From Heterostelium album PN500 (lineage: Eukaryota > Evosea > Eumycetozoa > Acytosteliales > Acytosteliaceae), in NCBI RefSeq assembly GCF_000004825.1, contig NW_008805073.1, positions 1 through 64,000 on the forward strand: a stretch of DNA of 64,000 nt, written 5' to 3'. Shown piece after piece: positions 1 to 11,322 of the stretch (position 1 is its first letter; the number at the start of each line of letters is the position of its first letter). The notes under the pieces were generated by a model, which was given only the letters and a program-made list of their open reading frames with translations, did not search any database and was not told the DNA's origin. A program made the translations under genes and the position numbers.

Positions 1-48
1 TTTTAATTTATTAATATAAAAAATAAAAAGAAAAAAAAAAAAAACAAA

Positions 49-135
49 ATGAAGAAACTAAGCATTATAGTTCTTGTAGTCTTTCTTATATTGAACTTAT
101 TGCTCCTCACCAAAAACAAACATTTTAACAGATAG
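49..135 (+). CDS. 28-codon ORF, signal-peptide-like, possibly a truncated secreted-protein gene
   Basis: The ATG follows a long A run, the usual dictyostelid start context. The peptide begins with two lysines and continues as a hydrophobic stretch (IIVLVVFLILNLLLL), as in a signal peptide or membrane anchor, and stops after 28 codons. No convincing continuation exon is visible downstream, so this may be a gene remnant or chance. No function can be assigned. Confidence 0.25.
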   Translation: MKKLSIIVLVVFLILNLLLLTKNKHFNR

Positions 136-784
136 TGAGCAGCAATTTTCAGCAGTGCCAGATGAGTCAATAGGAATTAATGTTCAGTCATCCCAAGAGA
201 ATTAGTAAATCACCTAGATTTGTGCTCAGAGATACAATCAAGAATAGAAATTTCACAATAAAATCTATAGTTTTTAAGCATAATAAGTATGATAAACGCT
301 TGAATATTATAATAATTTATTTGTTTAAAATTTGAAATCCATGTAACAGTTTGTTTCCATTTCAAAAAAATAAATAAAAAACTTTAATATATCGCTAACC
401 AAGCAGTATGAACAATCAAACTACTTTTTCGACAAAGAGCAATCCTCTTTCTCAAAATTCAACAAAATCTAGGATTAATTATTTTACAACAAAAATTAAC
501 TATAATATATAATGGAAATGGTGGAAAAAAAAGGAGGAGAAAATAGTTATAATTATAATTGACAAGAATAACACTAACTAAAACCACGTCAATAAGTAAT
601 GATTTTTATTTTTTTAAAATTTCAAATATTTCTATTTTTTTTTAATTTATTTGGTTATTTAATGAAATAAATTTTAATATTCTTTTTATTAATATTTTTA
701 CAAAGATTATTTATAGCTATTTTACATTTTAAATTTAAATTTTAAAGTAGATTCTACAACGACGTCATACCACCCTCTACTCCA
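136..784. other. A+T-rich intergenic DNA
   Basis: No gene is visible. There are poly-A/poly-T runs and short open stretches without coding bias. The last 200 bases are the likely promoter and 5' leader of the Bet1-type gene. Confidence 0.5.
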
Positions 785-1087
785 ATGAAACGAGATAATA
801 AATCATATGATATGGATAGATTGTAAGATTAAACATGAATGATGATACACACATGGCATTGAAATCGAATCGAATCGAATAATTAATAATTGTTACTATT
901 CCCATTCATTATAGCAATAGTACAATAAATAAAAATAGATCGAATAGAAATGTATTGGGATTAGATGATCAGAATGACTTTAAATCATCGCCGAATACAT
1001 TCAACTCTGAACAATTGGTCGAACAAAGAAACGATGAACAAGGTGTAATGTTAAAAGAGAAAACAGAGACATTAAAGAGAGTATGTG

Positions 1088-1142
<55 letters not shown>

Positions 1143-1459
1143 GTTATATTATGTTATTATATTAAAGTGATTTCAATTTGATTATTAATACAAACATTAT
1201 ATTATCTATCATGGTTGAATAAAATCTACAGATTAGTATAGATATTGAATCACAGGTCAGAGAAAGTAATTCATTGCTGGATGATTTAACAGGCGATCTA
1301 TCAAATGCACAGGCTTTACTTTCAAACTCTATGAAGAAACTATCGCAGTTGGCACAGACTGCAACCAGTAGACACATGATGTATTTAATATTTTTCGTTG
1401 TATTCGTATTCTTTTTGATCTATTATATTATTTCTTGGGGAAAGAAACCATCTTCATAA
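785..1459 (+). CDS. bet1: Bet1-type Qc-SNARE (ER-Golgi traffic)
   Basis: Bet1 is a small tail-anchored Qc-SNARE that helps fuse ER-derived COPII vesicles with the cis-Golgi. I model three exons: 785-822, 915-1080 and 1232-1459. The ATG exon joins in phase at the ATAG acceptor ending at 914, and donors are GTAAGA and GTATGT. The product is about 143 aa. A polar N terminus is followed by a heptad SNARE helix (LSIDIESQVRESNSLLDDL within exon 3, preceded by ETLKR), a TM anchor (MYLIFFVVFVFFLIYYII) and a short GKKPSS tail, the Bet1 layout. The second intron contains a pure (ATT)n run. The family call is firm; the short first exon is inferred from phase and splice sites. Confidence 0.8.
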
Positions 1460-1683
1460 ACAATGCCAAATCCAACAATCACATATCATATTCAATAAGT
1501 AAAAACAAAACAAAAACAAAAAACAATATTGTTATTTATTAAATATCATCATTAAATAAACAACTTCTGTAAAATCATCAAAACAAAACAATATCAAATC
1601 AAATTAAAATGAAACATTACGATGAATGAGAATATATATACAAAACATTACCAACAATGATTGAATTTATATTACATAGTTGT

Positions 1684-2355
1684 TTAAACTTTTTGATTCA
1701 ATAATAGTTCGGTGAGAGTACACTTTGAGATGCAATAAAGAAGACGGAAGAGTTGTGCGAAATCCAGTGATTTAAAGAAACAATCTAGCAGTAATCTTGG
1801 TATTGCGAATGGGAGGATGCCACGAGCGTATACGAGCATGGTGCATTGCTGTGGCACGGTGACAGCGAATGAGTTCATCGTTGGTATGAAGAAGTGTTCG
1901 AATTGATTACGCTTCAGTGCCAGTGTAGATACATCGGTGCAGGTGAGACACTCGCCCTTCATGATGAACGAATAGGTTTCCTGTGGCAGCGGAGCGCTAT
2001 AGAGTGAGCTGTTGCCGAATGGGAACTTGACGATCGCCACTAGCTCTGTGAAGGAAGCGTGAACCACCATGATCTTTGAGATCGATCCACCGTAGTTGAA
2101 CCAAATGAAATCGCCACCGCCACCGCTGTTGCTTGTCTTGACGATGTGACCCGGATACTTTGTGGCTAGAGCAGCCAACACCTTGTCGGTATCGGCAGCA
2201 TCCTTTACATGTTCACTACTGTTGGTCAGAGTCGGTGTTGAACCAACAATATCATCGCTATCACTACTACCACTCAATGATTGTGGTTGTTGTTGTTGAG
2301 ATTGAACATTATCTTTTATCAATTTTAACAATGCCTTTATCATCATGATCAACAT
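1684..2355 (-). CDS. ERG2/sigma-1 receptor family protein (sterol C8 isomerase-like)
   Basis: The family comprises fungal ERG2 (C-8 sterol isomerase) and vertebrate sigma-1 receptor, ER membrane proteins with a cupin-like ligand barrel. The 223-aa single-exon product has family landmarks: YPGHIVK, then FIWFNYGG and MVVHASFTELVAI, then MLVYARGILPFAI in the C-terminal half, followed by the amphipathic helices FKSLDFAQLFRLLYCI. The N terminus is a short hydrophobic segment and then a Q/S-rich linker of about 35 residues, an insertion typical of dictyostelids. Whether it isomerises sterols cannot be told from sequence. It is tail-to-tail with the Bet1 gene. Confidence 0.8.
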   Translation of the reverse strand: MLIMMIKALLKLIKDNVQSQQQQPQSLSGSSDSDDIVGSTPTLTNSSEHVKDAADTDKVLAALATKYPGHIVKTSNSGGGGDFIWFNYGGSISKIMVVHASFTELVAIVKFPFGNSSLYSAPLPQETYSFIMKGECLTCTDVSTLALKRNQFEHFFIPTMNSFAVTVPQQCTMLVYARGILPFAIPRLLLDCFFKSLDFAQLFRLLYCISKCTLTELLLNQKV

Positions 2356-3278
2356 AAAATGTGTTTTGTTTTTTTTTTTTTGTTAACAATTGTATTTAGC
2401 CAACCAATTAGTTATTAATTAATAATTATTATCTTTATCATTGTAAATACATACGATTTCATCGAAAATGAATTTGTTTGATCTAAATTTAAAATGATAT
2501 AATAAGAAATTCAAAGTTATATAGATAACAAAGTACCAAAACACTAAAAATCCTACAAATATAATTGAAATCATATCTATCTATCTTTCTATTATTCTTA
2601 TTATTACTATTGTTTTTAATACTATATGAATACAATTTAATCTTTGTACAATTTTCACATAATTATCAATACCACCACTAAACTTCAATTAATTAAAATG
2701 AATTCCCCCTCCCCACCCATGAACTTAAAATTTAAAATTCACCATAATTATAATGCAATACATTTGTTAATTGATACAATCTATTAAGTCTTGAATAGTA
2801 GATTGATTCTCTTTATTTATAAGTATAATTTCTATTATTGGTCATTTGGTTGTAGGTGTCTGGATCAACCAACCACATTGATTGTTGCAATGTATTCTTT
2901 TCCATTATTAGTTTTAATCCAGCATTTGCAATACGCTCGACAAGTTTATTATAATAAAGTTAAGTAATGCTGTGAAAAAGGTGATTCGGTGACTGTGACA
3001 CGTCGGTCAATATTTATGGTAATCCTAGAACATTTCTAGTATTCCAATCGCGATAAGCAATTTTAAAAGTAATAGTTTTTGTATTTATGTTATCGAATAA
3101 AAAAGTATCTAAAGTATCACGCTGGAGTTTATCTTATGAGACTCTATGTTGAAATTAGTATGAAAGATTGTGTGGTTGGTAATATAGAAGAAATACTTAC
3201 TTAGATGATTTGTTGTTTCGACCTTACTTTCTCATGATTATTTTATTTTTGTATTAAAATCGTCAGGTTCTTCTGAAT
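2356..3278. other. Intergenic DNA with one arm of a 17-bp inverted repeat
   Basis: A+T rich with no convincing gene. Positions 2850-2866 are the exact inverse of 3760-3776, so about 0.9 kb lies between two inverted 17-bp blocks that include a GGTGTCTGGATC core. Confidence 0.4.
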
Positions 3279-3566
3279 TTATAGTGATTGAATAATAAAA
3301 TATAAAAATATGATGAAATTGTAAACACCTATTTGAAGAATAAATGAATTAATATTCTTGATTTGATATATATGCTTGTTGAACTTACTATTTATTGATG
3401 AATTGTTTCCCGCGGTCCACTCATCTATAAAAAATTCAACCGCTACAATGTTTTTATCTTTAAAATATGATCCACAATCAGCTGTTGATTTGCTATTGAT
3501 AAAGTTTGAAAATATAACACGCCTACTCAAAATATGATTTTGGCACTCTGCACTTAGTTTTAGCAA
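3279..3566 (-). CDS. Small hypothetical ORF, possible gene remnant
   Basis: An open stretch of up to 95 codons without a good ATG; it could be an internal exon preceded by the TATAG acceptor near 3570. A GTAAGTTC donor and a CAAATAG acceptor inside would splice it into a shorter form. Residues such as KSTADCGSYF and IDEWTAGNNSS have normal composition, but I do not recognise a family. A 23-bp segment of it (3471-3493) recurs directly at 3616-3638, suggesting a degraded repeated element rather than a stable gene. Confidence 0.2.
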   Translation of the reverse strand: MLKLSAECQNHILSRRVIFSNFINSKSTADCGSYFKDKNIVAVEFFIDEWTAGNNSSINSKFNKHIYQIKNINSFILQIGVYNFIIFLYFIIQSL

Positions 3567-3638
3567 TAACTATATTGATGATCCACTTTTGATATTATTA
3601 GTCTTTTGCAATATATCCACAATCAGCTGTTGATTTGC
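3471..3638. repeat. Direct repeat of 23 bp (3471-3493 and 3616-3638)
   Basis: The same 23 bases (ending GCTGTTGATTTGC) occur twice, 145 bp apart and in the same orientation. The interval also lies inside the pair of inverted 17-bp blocks at 2850 and 3760, consistent with a decayed repeat element. Confidence 0.5.
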
Positions 3639-3917
3639 TCCTGCAAGAAGTAGAAAAACCACATACAGTTAAAATATCTATACTACATATTGCAAATACT
3701 AGATTAAAAAAAAAATTGCTACTGCTGAGAAGAGAACACATAGCACGGTGGTGGTGGTGGATCCAGACACCTACAATGACAATTATGAAGCTACAACTCC
3801 ATATTATGATTGACCACTATCGGTAATCGTTTTTTTTTTTTTTAGTATACATCAATTTTTTTTTTTTTTTTTTTTTTAACAAATTAAGATTATGATTATT
3901 TGTTTTTCTATTATATA

Positions 3918-5459
3918 ATGAGCAGTTCAACTAAATCAAAGAAAAAGAATGATCAAACAGATCAAGTAAAGAAGAAAAGTATTGTTAATAAAGATAAATC
4001 CGAAAAAGAAACAGAAAAGAGCGAAAAACAATCGATTGTTAATAAAAAGAGAAAAGATATAATCAATACTGATAATAATACAGAGCATGAACCAAAGAAA
4101 ATCATTAAAAAACAAAAGAAAGATATAAAATATACTGAATCAATCAAAGTTGTAAAAGAACAACAATCAAAAACAAATGAAAACAACAATATAAATAGTA
4201 GTAATAGTAGTAAAAAGAGAAAGAACAATGATGATAGTTCAATAGTAGAGAAATCAAAAGAAAAAGAAGTAAAAGAAGATAAAAAAGATAAAGTAGATAA
4301 AGAAAAAAAGAAACAAAAAATAACATCAATAATAATAAATAATGACATAAAAGATGATAATAATAACAATAATAATAGAGATCATAGTGAAAAGAATTGT
4401 AATTCAATTTTAGATTCTATAGTTGTAATACCTAGTAGAGATAAGAATCATTTGTTGTCAATCATACCAGAGCTATTAACTAAAACATCACTTCCTGCCA
4501 ATCCATTCATCGATACATTCAATCATCCTATAAAACCATTGTTATTCAAAACACCAACATCAACAACTTCTTCATCTAAATCGTCATCTAAATCATCATC
4601 TAAATCAAATGCAAACAACAACAACAACAACAGTTTCCACATTGATAATATTAAATCATTGTATCAATCACTTTCAAATATCAATAATAAACTATCGATA
4701 TCATCAGCATTGCAACAAGAATACAATCATTATAAAGATGTAATGAAATCTAAATATAAATTCATTTTGAAACGAACGAAACATATGAAACTATTACAAA
4801 TGGTATGAATTCAATAAATATGTTCAATACGTTCAACAATTATTAATAATATTCTTTATCCTTATAATAATAATAATAATCAGATTGGACAAAAACTAAA
4901 GATACTATTTGGCAATAACAATATACAACAATCAACATTGCTACCATTCATAAACTCTTTGAACAGCTTCATATTGGAACAAAAGAGTGGCAACTATCAA
5001 AGTTTACCAAGTGGTGATTTCGCATTGTTGACACTCTACAAGATTTACACTATTTTTATTTTGATAGATTATGTAAGTATACTACTACTATGGATATTGG
5101 GTGAAATCGAATTGAAATTGTTTTACTTACTTAATATAATAATAATAATAATACTAATCACTATAAACAAACGTTATAATAATTATTAGTTATCAGAAAT
5201 GGTATTAGAAGCAGCCAATCTACTAAGTGGTGTTTTAGGACAAGTTCATTATGTTATCTATTCAACCTCTTCGATCGCTTCGCTAGGTGTAATTTATGAT
5301 TCATTGAAATTGTTCCGCATTGCACTGTGCAACGCTTACAACACATTGTATCCTCAACTCTACCTGTTCGAACTCTACCATGAGAAGAACAAAGATAAAC
5401 TTTGTAATTCTTTTAAACAGACATTTGGTGATTTACCAAATCTAATAAAATCCATTTAA
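3918..5459 (+). CDS. Lys-rich protein with conserved-looking C-terminal half, family not recognised
   Basis: Exons 3918-4802, 4884-5072 and 5190-5459 give about 447 aa. The first 200 residues are K/E/D/N-rich with many KKK clusters that could act as nuclear or nucleolar signals. From about residue 240 the sequence becomes ordered and hydrophobic, with patterns such as LPSGDFALLTLYKIYT, LLSGVLGQVHYVIY and LYPQLYLFELYHEK, suggesting a helical domain. The ATG at 3918 is preferred because upstream in-frame codons are non-ATG. All introns are phase 0. A nucleolar or RNA-processing role would be a guess from composition only. Confidence 0.6.
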
Positions 5460-5720
5460 TAAAAATATAATATACATAAGGTGTAAAAAGTAACAACAAC
5501 AACAACAAACATCAATATATTGACAATCTTTTTTCTTTTAATTATTGTTGGTTAATTTATTAAATTTTATATATATATATAATGTACATCTATTTTATTT
5601 TTTATTTTTTTGTTATTATTATTATTATTATTATGTTGTTGTTGTCTGTTGTTGTTATTTTTAGATTTTACTTTATGTGTACCTATTATTGATCAATTAT
5701 TAACAATGATTGATTGATTA

Positions 5721-6362
5721 TTATGGTAGATTATCTAAAAAGTCCATTCTTTGTAGGATGATATGTTTACTTGGTTCCATTAGTTCACCAGCCAAGAACA
5801 CTTCATCGAGAATAGCATATACTTTGTAGAAATTGAATACCAAATCCAATTCGCATACATTTCCAAAGTAAGCATCCAATACCTCTACAAACAAATGAAT
5901 AGCTTCGAGACAGAATAATTCGTTATCGGTTGGATCTACACACATACAAAAGAATAATCCTGCATATCTTCTATATATAATTCTATGTGTTCTAAACTAA
6001 ATATTTATAAAGATAATCATCATCATTATTATCATCATCATCATCATTGTAGGAGTGTGAAATCATATTAGTATTTTGTATTCAAAGATAGTTACACACC
6101 ATGTTCATTGATTGATTTCATATATACCTCTACGAAATTTGTGAATTTAGTTTCTCTTGAGTTAACGATCTTATGTATTTCATTGGAGAGCTTTCTCTTT
6201 TCGACATCGTCATAGGGTGTATACCATTTCGATAGTCTTGTTTTTCCTTGTCTATTCTGTATTAATATATAATGTATCTAAAATATGAAAGATGAATCTT
6301 GGTGTGAGAATCTAATAATCATCAAATACACTACTAAAGTGTAACTACTAAATAAATACCAT
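5721..6362 (-). CDS. ap2s1: AP-2 complex subunit sigma (clathrin adaptor)
   Basis: The sigma chain is the small core subunit of the AP-2 adaptor that links cargo, plasma-membrane lipid and clathrin. Exons on the minus strand are 6362-6360 (ATG only), 6277-6128 and 5996-5721; together they encode 142 aa, the exact size of animal sigma-2. Landmarks are [36 protein letters not shown] and [18 protein letters not shown]. The single-codon first exon is needed because the second exon opens directly at residue 2 (IHYILIQ) after a TTTTAG acceptor, with ATG|GTATTT upstream. All introns are phase 0. LDEVFLAGE supports sigma-2 rather than sigma-1. Confidence 0.93.
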
Positions 6363-6711
6363 TGTATTATGTTGTTGTAATTTAAATATGTTATATTACT
6401 ATGAACATCATAAACTTTATTACAAAAAAAAAAAAAAAAAAAAAGATGGTTATATTTTTTTGCAAAAAAATTTTTACCAAAAAAAATTAATTAAATCATT
6501 ATTTAAATTAATAGATTAAATTTTAATTTAAAAAGATCATAAGAAATGTGTAGACTGATTTTTTTTATTAAGATAAAATATGTGTATTTTGACTTATTTT
6601 TAAATAAATGTAAAACAATATTATAAAATTATAAAATAAATTATTTATTTAGTTGTAAGTAAAGTTTTCTATGACAATCCGGGATTACTTTCTTTAAATA
6701 TTAAAACATTG
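6363..6711. other. Intergenic DNA with a 23-bp block shared with the Fanzor 3' flank
   Basis: Poly-A/T-rich DNA with no gene. Positions 6647-6669 are identical to 21183-21205 downstream of the Fanzor-like gene. The block contains TTGTAAGTAAAG and sits just beyond the 3' end of the transposase-like gene. Confidence 0.6.
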
Positions 6712-7994
6712 TCAGGTGTTTAGATAGGTGGTATGTGCCTTATCTCGAGCTGGTTTCCAAGACTGTGCCTCCTCCTTGGTGGTCGATTCGTAGCCTCTGG
6801 AAATTGTAGTCTCTTTACCAACTTGACTTTTCATAGCAGAATATTTGTAGATAGTCATTTTGTCAACTTCATTTCCACCCATGAATTTAATATAATGTTT
6901 ATTGGCACGCATCTTTTTTTTATAAAAAAATATTGATTAATAATTGTTTTGAATACAAATTATATAATTGATTAACTTACTGATCTATTATCTAAAAACT
7001 GGAAACGATGATACTCTGTAAAACCAGGAAAGATCTTTATTTCTTTTTGTTTCAATTCCTTTGGGTTATGAATTTCGACTGTTACTTTGATGGTAACAGC
7101 TTCCTTCTCTGATTCAGAAGTCAATTTGTATGTTCTTTGATAGTTGTTGTTGTCAGTGGTACTCTTGATTGCATTGATAACATCTTGATCTGTATAGATT
7201 GAATCTTTGAAACTCGACTTGTCTGCTATCGCTCTAGAAACCATTGAAAAATGTTGATCGCATTCACTCTTTCCGTGATAGGGTGCAAAAGTATTCAATT
7301 CGACGAGATACTTTCTTTTGGTTTTGTTTGGAGTGTTTGGATCAGCTACTTGCAACTTTGACAATGTATGCATATATGAAAGTATTTCATTTGACTTGAA
7401 ATGTCTAGCATTATCACACCAAAATGTAATTTTGTTGATATTTAGACTGGTGAATAATGGATCATTGATTAATTTGTCGAGACATGAAGTTGCAAATGTC
7501 GAACAGTGATTAAGTACTTGTGAAAGACAGTCATAGTAGTGAGTCTTCAGCTTGTCACCTTGCTTATAGAAGAGGACCATTCCAAAGAAGGTACGAGCAG
7601 GTTGTTGGTAAAATTGATGGCTTACTTGCACTTTGGATTTACCTAATGATATATTCTCTTTAAAATCACAGAGAATAATACACTCTCCTACCTTTAACTC
7701 ATTTTTCTAAATAAAAAAAAAAAAAAAATTTTCATTAATAAATAAATCATTAACTAAATGTATTAATAAAATTATAATTACACATGTCAAATAATCATTC
7801 TTTCTTTGCTGAACAAACATCTTGTGAATAGTCAAGATTTCAAACAGTTTATGATCTTGATCTGAAAGTTGCCCAAACTTAATTCGTTTTGACTCGAGAG
7901 CCTGATACTGAACACACATTGGACACATGTCGGTTCGATTCTTCATTTCTCTGACATACTCTGGTACGAAACTGTAAAATGCACTTCTACCCAT
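6712..7994 (-). CDS. DDE-type transposase-like protein, family unassigned
   Basis: Exons 7994-7782, 7706-6981 and 6912-6712 give a frame of about 378 aa. An N-terminal MCPMCVQY cysteine motif precedes three acidic landmarks in the order of an RNase H-fold DDE transposase: CIILCDFKENISLG, ITFWCDNARHFKSNE and HGKSECDQHFS. I could not place it in a named superfamily. The true N terminus is uncertain: an ATG at 8106 opens an N/S-rich frame that overlaps in another phase, so an extra splice or a frameshift may separate them. A 23-bp block beyond its 3' end is shared with the 3' flank of the Fanzor-like gene. Whether it is still active is unknown. Confidence 0.6.
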
Positions 7995-8231
7995 GAGTGG
8001 ATACTTGACTTGATGTTTTGTACATTTGATTGATTGGTTGTGTTGCTATTACTGCTGCTATTGCTGTTGCTATGTGGTTGTAGTGTCGATGACTTTGGAT
8101 TTGACATTGTATTTGGACGTGGTACTTGTGAAAGAAAAGGGGGAAGGGTTGTTAATCAATCAATCAATTGATTGACTAGTTGATTATTTGTTTAAATGAT
8201 TAAATAATTAGATGATTAAGAATATAGTTGA

Positions 8232-9113
8232 TTATTTGATTTTCTTCATTTCGTAAATGAAATAACCAAAGAATTCACCGATTGTAGTAACTTTGATTTC
8301 ATCCCAGTTCTCACGTGTTATATATTGACGACGGAAATGAGGCTGACCAAATGAAATATAGATAAAGACACCACCGACCTTCAATATACGAACTACTTCA
8401 TCTACTTCTTGCTTTACGTCAGATAAAACATTCTCTGCTGGACTCCACACATCTGCACCACTAAAAAACGTATCCATAGTAGCCTTATCCAAAACTACCT
8501 CGAAAGATTCATTTTCAAATGCTTTCATATCTCTAATATCCATTTCTAACCCTGTATATATATACAATGTATTAATAATAAATAACCATGTTCTTTTATA
8601 TCACTCTAATAACAAACAATCTATCTATCTATATCCTACTTACATTTCATATTAACTTTATCTTTGGATTTCTCAGACATTGAATTAATTACATTGGCAG
8701 AGTAATCTACATTTGTTCTGTGATGATAGCCGTCGTCGTACATGTCATCGCCAAGTGTACTGTTTCCACATCCCAACATCAGAATTGACATATTCTTGTC
8801 GGGAATGACTTTACTGAAGTAAGGCTGTAGATCCTTGTATGTTTTTAACCAATCATATGTAGTATCAGACTCTCTGATGATTGATTTGATCAAATAGTCA
8901 AAATATTAATATTTATAAAATAAACAAAAAAGAGAGAACCTAAAAGTTAGATAGATTTTAGAGAAAAAGCTATTATAATATTTATTTATAAAGATCTTTT
9001 TTCGTTATGTTGTGAGATGTATGTATATTCAAATATTACTTTTGGTAACGCTCCTCCCAACATTCATGTGTTCTATATACTCGTACATCTTTTGGTACGT
9101 CTTTAGATGACAT
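8232..9113 (-). CDS. Class I methyltransferase, EEF1AKMT4-like
   Basis: EEF1AKMT4 methylates a lysine of elongation factor 1A using S-adenosylmethionine. Exons 9113-9040, 8873-8644 and 8551-8232 encode 207 aa. The spliced protein has WEERYQK at the N terminus, the SAM-binding motif I ILMLGCGNS (about residues 55-65), the following acidic VDYS, then LEMDIRDM, VVLDKATMD, the motif VVRILKVGGVFIYISFG and QPHFRRQY. These match the METTL13/EEF1AKMT4 group in order and spacing. The substrate is inferred from family membership only. Confidence 0.82.
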
Positions 9114-10463
9114 CTTTTCTTATAATCCTTACTGAATACAATAATACAAACCACCAAAATAAAATAAAAAAATAGTTAGCACCAAAGATTTTGAAGGACA
9201 CGACCTTTCGTTCTAAAAAAAAAAACAACTAGTTTGATTATTTTTTATTTACTATTGGTTTAATTTAATATTAATTAAAGAAATGAAAGAAGCAAAGAGT
9301 TTAAGGAATAGAGAAAATACCTCAGCCCGGCTTAACAAGACATAAAGGTGCCAAAAAAGGTGATTCAAGTCAATGTTAACTGCGACAGATCACCTTTTTT
9401 TTGATAGTGTATCTACCAACTTTTTGGAACAAAATTCGATTAGAATATCTGAATATTGGTCCTTCATTTGGTGATCACTATTGGCTACGCCTGTTAGCAG
9501 ACCAGGCCGCTGTTTCCGTGGAAAACAGGTCTCATTTTTTGGGGCAAAAGCGCAAAACTGCATCGTTCTAATTCATGCTGATTTCTCACATGGATGAAAT
9601 ACTCACCATACGGATATCTTTTATACATACATAACTGTTGTATATGGATAAAACACGTTGTTCGATATATATAATACATAAATAACTATACACAACTCAG
9701 CAACTTTAAACTTTAAGGTAGCTTTTGTAAATGTTATATAAACACTATATATATCGTTCGTAAAATGAAAAAAGATTGCGCGCTAAAGTCTCGATCAAAA
9801 AAAAGTCGCGAGTGGTTTTTTAATTTTTAGGTGTAAAGTGGTTTTTTTTTTTTCATGTTTTTTTTTTTTGAATAAATCATTGAAAATTCATTTTTTTGTG
9901 TTCTCAAAAAACGTTTACGTAAAAAAAATTTGAATTGGTACTTATGTGCACACAAAAAACAATTTTTTTATTTATTTATATTATTTTTTAGGGCATCATT
10001 CACACTAACTTTTGCTTCTCCATATAAAAATTAGACAAAGGTACCTCTTCATTTAAATAAATTGTTACAATCAAACAGGATACCTTTTAATTGAGACACA
10101 TGATGAGTCTGGCATTCAATATACTTCAACCATTGATTAGAGTGATTTTGGAGAGAAATTCCCATTTTTATCTATGTAGGATTATTTAATAAATATATAT
10201 AACAATTTTCAATCATAAAATTCACAAATAAAATAAAAATAATAGTCAGGCCATATTGGAGCTACACAATGATATGAGAACCAAAGAAATGTACTTCAAT
10301 CTCAACAATCAATCGATCTACTAACTATATCATTTAGAACTCGTCAAATGGCCAAGTGTTAATTACACTATGGAATGAATCAAAAAAAACAGCAATTTTG
10401 GAATATATATATATCAAACGTTAACATATTAAATAATTGAAAAAGATAAAATTATAAATCAAT
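9114..10463. other. Intergenic region containing a G+C-rich, hairpin-forming island
   Basis: No credible protein gene. A stem of 12 bp (9353-9364 with 9389-9400) encloses a 24-base loop and ends in a T run. At 9500-9535 a second stem, CTGTTTCC with GGAAAACAG, lies between AGACC and GGTCT and is followed by T6. The local base composition is far less A+T rich than its surroundings. Both units end like RNA polymerase III transcripts on the plus strand. I could not match them to a known snRNA, SRP, RNase P or snoRNA. Confidence 0.4.
9345..9540 (+). ncRNA. Candidate structured non-coding RNA locus (one or two units)
   Basis: Two stem-loops, each followed by an oligo-T run, lie within 190 bases in the only G+C-rich patch of this intergenic region. 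The first is AAAAAAGGTGAT paired with ATCACCTTTTTT. The second is a bulged 8-bp stem flanked by a complementary AGACC/GGTCT pair. Strand is inferred from T-run position. Boundaries are approximate and the RNA class is unknown. Confidence 0.3.
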
Positions 10464-11322
10464 ATGACAGATACAAACTCTATCGATTTTTGTGATAGTT
10501 GGGAGTCACAACTTACTCAGTTATCACCTCGTGCGCTAGAGAGACAGAATACCTTAAAGCAAAACAATAATCAAGATAAAAGATTAGAAATATTCGATCA
10601 ATCAGAACAATTGAATAATATTATTAACGAAAACGATAGCAATAATAACGATAGTGGTAGTAATAGTAATAGTGGTAGTAATAGTAATAACAATAGCAAT
10701 ACCGATAGTAATAGTAATAATAATAGTAATAACTATAACTATAAAGAGGAAATAGATTGTTATGAACAATATGAATCTCCTATCGTATGTATATACACTA
10801 GTACCTCAGAAATCGTGAATAACTTTTAAATATGATTTGATCTTTTTCAAGAATACAACATCTGAAGTGGGTGAGTCTCATGAACAATTTGAGAGAGACA
10901 ACTCATTACATGAGCAACAACAAACGCAATTGGAGAAAGATACAGAAGAAACAAATGAAAAAAGATTTCCTTTGAAATTACAAGAGCAATATATAGTGCA
11001 ACGAGAATTACAACAACAACAACAATTACAACAATTACAACAACAACAACAATTACAACAATTACAACAATTACAACAACAAAGTAATAGTATTAATAAT
11101 AGTGATATCAATAATAATAATCCAAAACTAGTCGAAGTAATTAAGTCTATCAATGATACATTTTATAGAGTATGTTCAGCTACGAAAGAAGAGTTTGACA
11201 AAGGTTTCAAAGAGTTAGAGGATAGATACTATATAAAAATTGGACGTGCATCTGTTACCAGAGAGAATGAGATTCAAAGAGTGAAAGAATTATACAGTTA
11301 CTCGACCAACAAGCACCTATAA
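10464..11322 (+). CDS. N/Q-rich hypothetical protein
   Basis: Exons 10464-10784 and 10852-11322, phase 0 intron with GTATGT donor and TTTCAAG acceptor, encode 263 aa. The first exon has a polar start (MTDTNSIDFCDSWESQL) and an N/S tract; the second has a Q/L repeat, then an ordered helical tail of about 60 residues including VEVIKSINDTFYRVCSATK and FKELEDRYYIKIGR. I do not recognise the tail. Strand and frame are supported by the in-phase join. Confidence 0.6.

Noticed and set aside
955-1170. Open frame ending in a long isoleucine run
   Set aside because: The isoleucine part is translation of an (ATT)n repeat inside the second Bet1 intron.
3962-4407. Minus-strand F/L/Y-rich open frames
   Set aside because: Antisense reading of the Lys/Asn-rich plus-strand exon; no start context or domains.
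9494-9679. 61-codon minus-strand frame across the G+C-rich island
   Set aside because: No start context or domain; the island is better explained by its hairpins and T runs.
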